Shown one piece after another: positions 1 through 5,295 of a stretch of 5,295 bases of DNA. Under the pieces are notes generated by a model. It searched no databases and was not told the DNA's origin. It saw only the letters and a program-made list of their open reading frames with translations. This stretch comes from an uncultured Micrococcus sp. (GTDB lineage: Bacteria; Actinomycetota; Actinomycetes; Actinomycetales; Micrococcaceae): assembly GCA_946222435.1 (NCBI GenBank), contig CAMIOJ010000175.1, forward strand, positions 1-5,295. The letters are read 5' to 3'. Each line of letters begins with the position of its first letter. The stretch's first letter is position 1. The translations under genes were made by a program, and so were the position numbers.

Positions 1-74
1 GCACCCCGCCGATGCCGCCGCCCTCCTCGGGTTCGGGCAGGCGCAGGGTGAGGTCGGCGGCATCGGCGGGGTGC
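1..74. repeat. Perfect 20-bp inverted repeat with 34-base spacer inside lhr at the window edge
   Basis: Bases 1-20 are the exact reverse complement of bases 55-74; pairing stops at 21/54. The left arm touches the window boundary, so the repeat may extend beyond it. In the lhr frame the right arm encodes HPADAAD and the left arm encodes GGGIGGV, so the two arms give unrelated peptides. The stem would be very stable in mRNA or single-stranded DNA. It may be a real structure or a fold-back artefact at a contig end. Confidence 0.85.
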
Positions 75-3000
75 AGGGCGATCCAGCCGTCGTTGCCGGT
101 GCCGGCGGCCGCGCCGGACCAGACGTACTCGCCGGTGGAGAGCAGTTCGTCCAGCATCCCGGGCGCATAGTCCCGGACGCGGGCCGGCAGCACGTGGGAC
201 TCCCAGGCGCTGGCGGGCAGGGGCATGCCGGCCAGCTGGTCCAGCACGGCGGCCACCCCGTCCAGGCCCTCGAGGGTGGCCGTCCCCGTCCTGCCCGGGC
301 GGGGCCGCAGATGCTGCCAGTCCGCGAGAAACCGGGCGTAGGCGGCCTGGTCCACGGGCTCCACCTCGGCCCGCAGTGCGGCCAGGCAACGGCGTCGGAT
401 GCGGCGCAGCACCTCGGCGTCGCACCACTCGGCGTCCACGCCAGTGCCCGAGCCGGACCCGTCCGGGCGGAAGGCGCCCTGGGCCACGCGGCGCTCCGAG
501 GCCAGCCGTTCCAGCACCGTCATCACCACGGCGGTCCCCAGGCCCAGGGTGAAGCCGGCCTCCGCGGCCGTGAACGGGCCGTGGGTGCGGGCATAGCGGG
601 AGACCAGGTCCCCGAGCGGGTCCTCCACCGGGTCCAGGAACGCCACCGGCACGCCCATCGGCAGGGGCACGCCCAGGGCGTCGCGCAGGCGGGCGGCGTC
701 CTCCACTGCGGCGAAGCGCTCCACCCCGCCCTGGCGGAACCGGAAGGCGCGCCCGGCGCGGGCCAGCTCTTCCAGATGGGCGAGCGCCGTCTCGGGGGAG
801 GCGGCCCCGGCCGCTGCCTCGGCCGACGCCTCCGGTGAGGCGGCGGGTTCGGGTGAGCGGCCGTCGTCGGGGTCCTGCGCCGGGGCCTCCGCGCCAGCAC
901 CCGCCTCCGCCGCGTCCTCACCCTCGGCCCGCAGCCGCGCCGCGGCCTCGGCCGGGCTGAGCGGGCCGACCAGCCGCAGCAGGTCCGCCACGCCCTCCAG
1001 CCCGCGCACACGCCGGTCCGGGGAGAGCCGCTGCAGATCCCGCTCCACGGCGTCGATCACGTCCGAGTCCAACAGCTCGCGCAGCTGGGCGGTGCCGAGC
1101 AGCTCGTTCAGCAGCGCCGGGTCCAGGGAGAGCGCGGCCGCCCGGCGCTCGGCCAGGGGAGAGTCGCCCTCGTAGATGAACTGCGCCACGTACCCGAACA
1201 GCAGGGACTGCGCGAACGGGGAAGGGCTCGGCGTCGTGACCTCCACCATCCGCACCGAGCGGTTGGCGATGCGCCCGGCCACGTCCTTCAGGGCCGGCAG
1301 GTCGTAGACGTCCTGCAGCACCTCGCGGACGGTCTCCAGGATCACGGGGAAGTCCGGGTGCTTGCGGGCCACGTCCAGCAGCTGCGCCGAGCGCTGCCGC
1401 TGCTGCCACAGCGGCGTCCGTTTCCCCGGGTTCTGCCGCGGCAGCAGCAGGGACCGGGCGGCGTTCTCCCGGAACCGGGCGGCGAACAGGGCGGAGCCGC
1501 CCACCTCCGCGGTGACGGTCTCCTCCAGCTCCTCGGCGGTGAACTCGAACAGCTCCGCGCCGGGCGGGTCCGCTTCCATGTACGGCAGGCGCAGCACGAT
1601 CCCGTCGTCCGCGGCCATGGCGGCCCCGGAGCTCGTCTCGATCCCGAACCGCTGGTGCAGGCGCGCGCCCACCGCCAGCGCCCACGGGGCGTGGACGGCC
1701 ATGCCGAAGGGGGAGTGCAGCACGATCCGCCAGTCGCCCAGCTCGTCCGTGAACCGCTCCACCACCAGGGTCTTCTCGGTGGGCAGCTGCCCGGTGGCCT
1801 CGCGCTGCTCGCGCAGGTAGGTCAGCAGGTTCTCCTGCGCCCACTCGTCCAGGCCGGCCTCGGCCAGGCGCGCGGCGGCGGCCTCGGGCTCCGCGTCCGT
1901 CTCCCGGCGGAAGGCGCCCACGGCCTCGCCGAGCTCGGCGGGCCGGCCGGCGGCGTCGCCGCGCCAGAACGGCAGGCGCCCGGGCTCGCCGTAGGCCGGG
2001 AGCACCAGCACCCGGTCCGCGGTGATGTCCACGATCCGCCAGCTCGTGGCCCCGAGCAGGATCACGTCCCCCACGCGGGACTCGTAGACCATCTCCTCGT
2101 CCAGCTCGCCCACCCGGCGGCCGCCGGAGCGTGCGGAGCCGGCACCCCCGCCGCCGGAGGCGGACTCCCCGGTGTCCCCGTCCGCGGCGCCCGGCGCCCC
2201 GGACTCGGCGGCGGCGTCCGAGGCCAGGAACACCCCGAACAGGCCGCGGTCCGGGATGGTGCCACCGGAGGTAACGGCCAGCCGCTGCGCACCCGGGCGG
2301 GCCGCCAGCGTGCCGACCTCCCGGTCCCAGAGGATGCGCGGACGCAGCTCGGCGAACTCGTCCGAGGGGTACTTGCCGGCCAGCAGGTCCAGCACGGACT
2401 CGTAGGCCGAGTGCGGCAGCGTGGCGAACGGCGCGGCCCGGCGCACCAGGTCGAACCACTCCTCGGCCTCCAGGTCCTGCACCGCCACCGCGGAGACCGT
2501 GTGCTGGGCCAGGATGTCCAGCGGGTTCGCCGGGATCCGCAGCGCCTCGATCCGCCCGGCCCGCATCCGCTCGGTCACCACGGCGGTGTCCACCAGGTCC
2601 CCGCGGTGCTTCGGGAAGAACACGCCGCGGGAGACCTCACCCACCTGGTGCCCGGCACGGCCCACCCGCTGCAGGCCCGAGGCCACCGACGGCGGCGACT
2701 CCACCTGGATCACCTGGTCCACCGCGCCCATGTCGATGCCCAGCTCCAGCGAGGTCGTGGCCACCACGCACCGGATCCGCCCGGTCTTCAGTGCCTCCTC
2801 CACGATCGCTCGCTGCTCCTTGGACACCGAGCCGTGGTGGGCGCGCGCGAAGTCCGAGACCGTCCCGGCGTCCGTGCCCGCCCCGCCCATCATCTGCGCC
2901 GGCGGCTGGGCGGCGGTCGCCGGGCCCAGCCCGGTGGCCGCGGCGAGGACGTCGCCGAGCCGCTGGGGCTCCCGGCCGGCAGGCCAGGGTGAGGGGCCGT

Positions 3001-4036
3001 CGTCGTGCCCCTGTTCATTCCCGACGACGGTTCCCGCCTCCGCCTGCACGCCCGCCGCTTCCTGGCGGGCCTCCCAGATCTCGTTGAGCCGTCCGGTGAG
3101 GCGCTCGGCGAGGCGACGGGAGTTGGCGAAGACCAGGGTGGAGCGGCTGCGGGACACCAGGTCCACGATCCGCTCCTCCACGTGCGGCCAGATCGACCCG
3201 CCGAGGGGTTCGGAGGTGCCTGCAGCGTCCGGGCCGGCCCCGGCGGTCTCCTGGCCCCCGGCGGTCTGCGGGGGCAGGGACAGGTCCGTCATGTCCGGCA
3301 CGGGCACGGTGACGGTGAGGTCCCAGCGCTTCTCGGACACCGGACGCACCACGTCCACGGGTTGGACGCCGCCGAGAAAGCGGGCGACCTCGGAGGCCGG
3401 CTCCACCGTGGCGGACAGGCCGATGCGCTGCACGGGCTTCTCGAGCATCGCGTCGAGCCGTTCGAGGGACAGGGCCAGGTGGGCGCCGCGTTTGGTCCCG
3501 GCCACAGCGTGGACCTCGTCCACGATCACCGTGTGCACCCCGGCCAGCGCCCCGCGGGCCCGCGAGGTGAGCATGAGGTACAGGGACTCGGGCGTGGTGA
3601 TGAGGATGTCCGGCGGGTCCTGCACCAGGCGGCGCCGCTCGGCCGCCGGGGTGTCCCCGGAGCGCACGCCCACCCGGATGTCCGGCACCTGCTGCCCGGC
3701 GTTCCGGGCGGTCTGCGTGATGCCGATCAGCGGCGCACGCAGGTTGCGCTCCACGTCCACGCCCAGGGCCTTGAGCGGGGAGACGTAGAGGACCTTGGTG
3801 GGTGCCGGGTCCTCATCGGCGACCGGCTCGCGGAGGAAGCCGTCCAGCGCCCAGAGGAAGGCGGAGAGGGTCTTGCCGGAGCCGGTCGGCGCGATCACCA
3901 GGGCGTTCCGGCACGAGGACACCGCGTCCCACGCGCCCAGCTGCGCGGCGGTGGGCGCCTCGAAGGCACCCGTGAACCAGGTGCGGGTGTGCTCGGTGAA
4001 GCGGCCGAGGACGGCCTCGGCCTGCGCCTCAGGCAT
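1..4036 (-). CDS. lhr: ATP-dependent helicase Lhr, long actinobacterial form (C-terminus cut by left window edge)
   Basis: Superfamily 2 helicase. Characterised bacterial Lhr proteins are ssDNA-dependent ATPases that move 3'-to-5' and unwind duplexes, preferring RNA:DNA hybrids, in DNA repair. Seen here: 1345 uninterrupted codons from ATG at 4036 to the left edge, with no stop. Motifs in order are the Q-motif region FEAPTAAQ (residues 25-32), Walker A APTGSGKT (49-56), SPLKAL (86-91), TTPESL (147-152), DEVH (173-176), SAT (208-210), LVFANSR (301-307), ATTSLELGIDMG (426-437) and QRVGRAGH (456-463). A winged helix and the Lhr-specific domain follow; GTIPDRG (592-598) and the SW at 665-666 are family landmarks, the Trp probably matching the DNA-contacting Trp of mycobacterial Lhr. 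The large C-terminal extension starts near 935. Low-complexity insertions lie at about 250-282, 322-397, 606-641 and 1039-1081. The start is supported by a GAGGGG ribosome site 7 bases upstream. Mycobacterial Lhr is about 1500 residues, so the missing part is probably a few hundred residues. Identification is firm; the repair role is inferred from the family. Confidence 0.96.
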   Translation of the reverse strand, partial: MPEAQAEAVLGRFTEHTRTWFTGAFEAPTAAQLGAWDAVSSCRNALVIAPTGSGKTLSAFLWALDGFLREPVADEDPAPTKVLYVSPLKALGVDVERNLRAPLIGITQTARNAGQQVPDIRVGVRSGDTPAAERRRLVQDPPDILITTPESLYLMLTSRARGALAGVHTVIVDEVHAVAGTKRGAHLALSLERLDAMLEKPVQRIGLSATVEPASEVARFLGGVQPVDVVRPVSEKRWDLTVTVPVPDMTDLSLPPQTAGGQETAGAGPDAAGTSEPLGGSIWPHVEERIVDLVSRSRSTLVFANSRRLAERLTGRLNEIWEARQEAAGVQAEAGTVVGNEQGHDDGPSPWPAGREPQRLGDVLAAATGLGPATAAQPPAQMMGGAGTDAGTVSDFARAHHGSVSKEQRAIVEEALKTGRIRCVVATTSLELGIDMGAVDQVIQVESPPSVASGLQRVGRAGHQVGEVSRGVFFPKHRGDLVDTAVVTERMRAGRIEALRIPANPLDILAQHTVSAVAVQDLEAEEWFDLVRRAAPFATLPHSAYESVLDLLAGKYPSDEFAELRPRILWDREVGTLAARPGAQRLAVTSGGTIPDRGLFGVFLASDAAAESGAPGAADGDTGESASGGGGAGSARSGGRRVGELDEEMVYESRVGDVILLGATSWRIVDITADRVLVLPAYGEPGRLPFWRGDAAGRPAELGEAVGAFRRETDAEPEAAAARLAEAGLDEWAQENLLTYLREQREATGQLPTEKTLVVERFTDELGDWRIVLHSPFGMAVHAPWALAVGARLHQRFGIETSSGAAMAADDGIVLRLPYMEADPPGAELFEFTAEELEETVTAEVGGSALFAARFRENAARSLLLPRQNPGKRTPLWQQRQRSAQLLDVARKHPDFPVILETVREVLQDVYDLPALKDVAGRIANRSVRMVEVTTPSPSPFAQSLLFGYVAQFIYEGDSPLAERRAAALSLDPALLNELLGTAQLRELLDSDVIDAVERDLQRLSPDRRVRGLEGVADLLRLVGPLSPAEAAARLRAEGEDAAEAGAGAEAPAQDPDDGRSPEPAASPEASAEAAAGAASPETALAHLEELARAGRAFRFRQGGVERFAAVEDAARLRDALGVPLPMGVPVAFLDPVEDPLGDLVSRYARTHGPFTAAEAGFTLGLGTAVVMTVLERLASERRVAQGAFRPDGSGSGTGVDAEWCDAEVLRRIRRRCLAALRAEVEPVDQAAYARFLADWQHLRPRPGRTGTATLEGLDGVAAVLDQLAGMPLPASAWESHVLPARVRDYAPGMLDELLSTGEYVWSGAAAGTGNDGWIALHPADAADLTLRLPEPEEGGGIGGV
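851..869 (-). repeat. Copy A of a 19-base repeat in an Lhr linker
   Basis: This matches 2987-3005 at 18 of 19 bases, same orientation and same reading frame. Read on the lhr strand it encodes DDGRSP inside an Ala/Glu/Pro-rich linker (about residues 1039-1081) of the C-terminal extension. Both copies use the serine codon TCA, which is uncommon in this gene. Confidence 0.5.
2987..3005 (-). repeat. Copy B of a 19-base repeat in an Lhr linker
   Basis: Partner of 851-869 with one mismatch. On the lhr strand it encodes DDGPSP within the insertion (about residues 322-397) that interrupts the second RecA domain between the LVFANSR block and the ARAHHGSVSKEQR block. Surrounding residues are low-complexity and include the unusual stretch VVGNEQGHDDG, locally less GC-rich than the rest of the gene. 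Confidence 0.5.
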
Positions 4037-4043
4037 GGGCCCG

Positions 4044-4049
4044 CCCCTC
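4044..4049 (-). promoter_or_regulatory. Ribosome binding site of lhr, overlapping the rlmH stop codon
   Basis: On the minus strand GAGGGG lies 7 bases upstream of the lhr ATG (4036), which is ideal Shine-Dalgarno spacing. Its first two bases (GA) are the last two bases of the rlmH TGA stop (4050-4048). This decides the lhr start and suggests that ribosomes ending on rlmH sit on, or next to, the lhr initiation site. Confidence 0.75.
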
Positions 4050-4506
4050 AGACATGGTGGTACGGCCGTCCCGCGGAGATCTCCTGGGCGCGGTAGACCT
4101 GCTCGGCGAGGATCAGCCGGACCAGCTGGTGCGGGAACACCAGCCCGGACAGGGACCACACGCGGTCCGCGCGGGCGTGCACGGTCTCGTCCACCCCGTA
4201 CGCGCCCCCGATGATCAGCGTGACCGCCCTGCCGACCTCGAACTGCCGCTGCAGGTGCTGCGCCAGGCCGGGGGAGTCGAAGCCCTTGCCGCGCTCGTCC
4301 AGCAAAACCACGTGCTCGGCCGGGGTGAGCTTCGCCAGGATCCGCTCGGACTCCTCGGTGCGGGCGGAGACATCCTGCCGGGAGGAGTGCGGCAGCAGCT
4401 GCCAGGAGAGGTCGTAGGGCTTCTTCAGGCGCTTCTCGTACCGGGTGATCCCCTCGGACACCCAGGACTCGTGCTTCTTGCCGACGGCCAACACCTTCAC
4501 GGACAT
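4048..4506 (-). CDS. rlmH: 23S rRNA (pseudouridine(1915)-N(3))-methyltransferase RlmH
   Basis: SPOUT-family methyltransferase that uses S-adenosylmethionine to methylate N3 of pseudouridine 1915 in helix 69 of 23S rRNA. In characterised bacteria it acts on assembled 70S ribosomes as a homodimer. The 152-residue protein opens with MSVKVLAVGKK, aligning with the first residues of E. coli and S. aureus RlmH (155-159 aa). Further family blocks are LDERGKGFDSPGLA (69-82), the SAM-binding LIIGGAYG (97-104) and the C-terminal knot FPHQLVRLILAEQVYRA (124-140), ending in PYHHV. Conserved length and blocks show an intact gene. The start is uncertain by four codons: ATGs at 4518 and 4515 would add MMGR. 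I chose 4506 because it matches family N-termini, but 4518 has a somewhat better G-rich upstream sequence (4523-4530). It lies directly upstream of lhr, 11 bases apart, probably as first gene of the operon. The open frame continues upstream to 5118, but that part is antisense to the crotonase gene and is not coding. Confidence 0.96.
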   Translation of the reverse strand: MSVKVLAVGKKHESWVSEGITRYEKRLKKPYDLSWQLLPHSSRQDVSARTEESERILAKLTPAEHVVLLDERGKGFDSPGLAQHLQRQFEVGRAVTLIIGGAYGVDETVHARADRVWSLSGLVFPHQLVRLILAEQVYRAQEISAGRPYHHV

Positions 4507-4589
4507 GCGTCCCATCATGGCACCCGCCCCGGACAGGACAGCAGGACGCACCGCCGCGGGCCCCGGCCGGCCGTGTCCGAGCGTCCACG

Positions 4590-4602
4590 GGGCGGTCCGC
4601 CC
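4590..4602. repeat. Short palindrome GGGCGG-T-CCGCCC in the divergent promoter region
   Basis: A perfect 6+1+6 palindrome placed mid-way between two divergent genes, a typical place for a dimeric regulator's operator. A second register, ACGGG (4587-4591) against CCCGT (4600-4604), could form a small hairpin. It consists wholly of G and C apart from the central T, so in DNA this GC-rich a chance origin is quite possible, and no regulator gene is visible in the window. Confidence 0.3.
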
Positions 4603-4636
4603 GTCGAGGCCGCGTCGACACGGGCGGCCGGCGCCT

Positions 4637-4642
4637 GGTGGA
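4637..4642 (+). promoter_or_regulatory. Ribosome binding site of the crotonase gene
   Basis: GGTGGA lies 8 bases before the ATG at 4651, giving acceptable Shine-Dalgarno complementarity and spacing. It supports this ATG, which also begins the conserved N-terminal strand of the crotonase fold, over the later in-frame ATG at residue 32. Confidence 0.6.
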
Positions 4643-4650
4643 ATCGGGGT

Positions 4651-5295
4651 ATGGAGAGCATCGTCCGCACCGAGCGCCGCGGCCCGACCGCCGTGGTGAC
4701 CATCGACCTCGCCGAGGCGCACAACGCCCTGGACCGGCATGCCATGGCGGACCTCGCGGACGCGGTCCGGTCCGCCGCCGCCGAGCCGGACGTCCGGGCT
4801 GTGGTCCTCACCGGCGCCGGCGGACGGGCCTTCTGCGCGGGGTTCCGCCTGGGTACGGCGGACGAGGCCGTGGAACAGGACCCGGAGGGCACCGTCATGG
4901 CGGCCGTCGCGGACATGGTCCGTGCGGTCCTCGAGGCTCCGGTCCCCGTCATCGCCGCCGTGGAGGGCGCCGCCGCCGGTGTGGGCGCCTCGCTGGCCGT
5001 GGCCGCGGACCTGGTGGTGGCAGGAGAGTCCGCGTACCTGCTGCTGCCCTTCGGGAAGGTCGGCCTGGTGCCGGACGGCGGGATCGTGCAGACCCTCGCC
5101 GAGAGCCTGGGCCGGCACCGCGCCATGGACCTGATGCTGCGGCAGCGCCGGCTTCCCGCCGCCGAGGCAGCACGGGCCGGGCTGGTGGCCGACGTCGTCC
5201 CGGACGGTGCGGCCGTCGCCACGGCGCTGACCTGGGCGGAGGAGCTCGCGCAGACCCCACGGCGGGCGCTCGCCGAGACGAAGGCGGCCGTCAAC
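4651..5295 (+). CDS. Enoyl-CoA hydratase/isomerase (crotonase) family protein, PaaG-like active site, 3' end cut
   Basis: Crotonase-fold acyl-CoA enzyme; the first 215 codons are visible and the frame is open at the right edge. Typical members have about 250-270 residues, so perhaps 40-50 are missing. Visible signatures: the N-terminal strand VVTIDLAEAHNALD (15-28), the first oxyanion-hole segment LTGAGGRAFCAG (53-64), the second oxyanion segment EGAAAGVGASLA (105-116), and GLVPDGG (138-144). Mapping onto rat mitochondrial hydratase puts Ser114 and Phe134 where its catalytic Glu144 and Glu164 are. Asp142, in the PDGG motif, matches the acid found in PaaG-type isomerases (compare LIPDCGG in E. 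coli PaaG). This argues for double-bond isomerase or PaaG-like chemistry rather than classic hydration, though the substrate cannot be told. FCAGFRLG replaces the common FCAGxDL. It is transcribed away from rlmH-lhr, and no other phenylacetate or beta-oxidation gene is in view. Family assignment is firm; the exact reaction is inference. Confidence 0.92.
   Translation, partial: MESIVRTERRGPTAVVTIDLAEAHNALDRHAMADLADAVRSAAAEPDVRAVVLTGAGGRAFCAGFRLGTADEAVEQDPEGTVMAAVADMVRAVLEAPVPVIAAVEGAAAGVGASLAVAADLVVAGESAYLLLPFGKVGLVPDGGIVQTLAESLGRHRAMDLMLRQRRLPAAEAARAGLVADVVPDGAAVATALTWAEELAQTPRRALAETKAAVN

Larger units (their letters stand above)
4519..4650. other. Divergent intergenic region between rlmH and the crotonase gene
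   Basis: About 130-140 non-coding bases separate the divergent starts of rlmH (minus) and the crotonase gene (plus), so promoters for both should lie here. The sequence is extremely GC-rich, and I find no convincing TANNNT -10 box on either strand. It holds a 13-bp odd-centred palindrome (4590-4602) and an imperfect long inverted repeat: 4566-4577 against 4617-4632, two stem blocks of 7 and 5 bp separated by a 4-base bulge on the right arm. Next to the rlmH start there are short tandem GGACA units (4531-4540). No small ORF or RNA gene is recognisable. Confidence 0.6.

Noticed and set aside
71..838. Plus-strand open frame of 255 codons
   Set aside because: Antisense to the C-terminal extension of Lhr, which has family-like sequence (for example around residues 1203-1240); the plus frame has no recognisable feature.
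918..2459. Minus-strand open frame of 513 codons
   Set aside because: Same strand as lhr but a different frame. It is a run of Arg, Gly and Ala with no motif; lhr is in the overlapping real frame.
1358..2992. Plus-strand open frame of 544 codons
   Set aside because: Antisense shadow of lhr. Composition is dominated by Gly, Arg, His, Leu, Gln and Val strings with no recognisable motif, while the opposite strand holds conserved helicase domains.
2421..3788. Plus-strand open frame of 455 codons
   Set aside because: Antisense to lhr and extremely rich in Ser, Arg, Thr and Pro; no domain, and no plausible ribosome site. Typical of high-GC shadow frames.
3005..4096. Plus-strand open frame of 363 codons beginning MPLFIPDDG
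   Set aside because: The first residues look protein-like, but the frame is antisense to the lhr helicase motifs and runs into antisense rlmH; rest is Gly/His/Arg/Val-rich noise.
4507..5118. N-terminal extension of rlmH to a 356-residue protein
   Set aside because: The added part is antisense to the conserved crotonase gene, and RlmH proteins are about 155 residues beginning at the MSVKVLAVG segment. A new fusion is not supported.
4515..5294. Minus-strand open frame of 259 codons opposite the crotonase gene
   Set aside because: Ala/Ser/Arg/Thr-rich shadow of the plus-strand crotonase coding sequence.
1..5295. CRISPR array, transposon ends, tRNA or rRNA genes, prophage or toxin-antitoxin genes
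   Set aside because: No regularly spaced repeats, no transposase or recombinase motifs, and no structured-RNA signatures were seen; nearly all of the window is accounted for by three ordinary genes.

Overview
The window is about 70% or more G+C, with codons ending almost always in G or C. The predicted proteins look like those of a high-GC Actinomycetota. The RlmH sequence and the long Lhr helicase, with its SPLKAL, TTPESL, DEVH and QRVGRAGH blocks, are most like Micrococcaceae relatives (Kocuria, Micrococcus, Arthrobacter). That placement comes from remembered family resemblance, not from a search. Both ends cut through genes, so this may be a short draft contig or an arbitrary slice.

Layout. 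Positions 1-4036 on the minus strand are one continuous reading frame of 1345 codons, open at the left edge. It is the long actinobacterial Lhr, an ATP-dependent 3'-to-5' helicase with a large C-terminal extension. Eleven bases upstream of it, on the same strand, is rlmH (4048-4506), which encodes the 23S rRNA pseudouridine-1915 N3-methyltransferase. The Shine-Dalgarno of lhr overlaps the rlmH stop codon, so the two are very probably one transcript with closely linked translation. A short GC-rich divergent intergenic region of about 140 bases (4507/4519-4650) follows. From 4651 on the plus strand, a crotonase-fold acyl-CoA enzyme (enoyl-CoA hydratase/isomerase family) runs off the right edge after 215 codons.

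The genes do not form an obvious single pathway. rlmH is ribosome maturation housekeeping, lhr is nucleic-acid repair, and the divergent gene belongs to acyl-CoA metabolism. I see no phage, transposon, CRISPR, tRNA or rRNA sequence, and no new defence or mobile system. The points worth a second look are a perfect 20-bp inverted repeat at the very left edge inside lhr, the PaaG-like rather than hydratase-like active site of the crotonase, the overlapping rlmH/lhr translation signals, and the low-complexity insertions in Lhr, two of which share a near-identical 19-base stretch.
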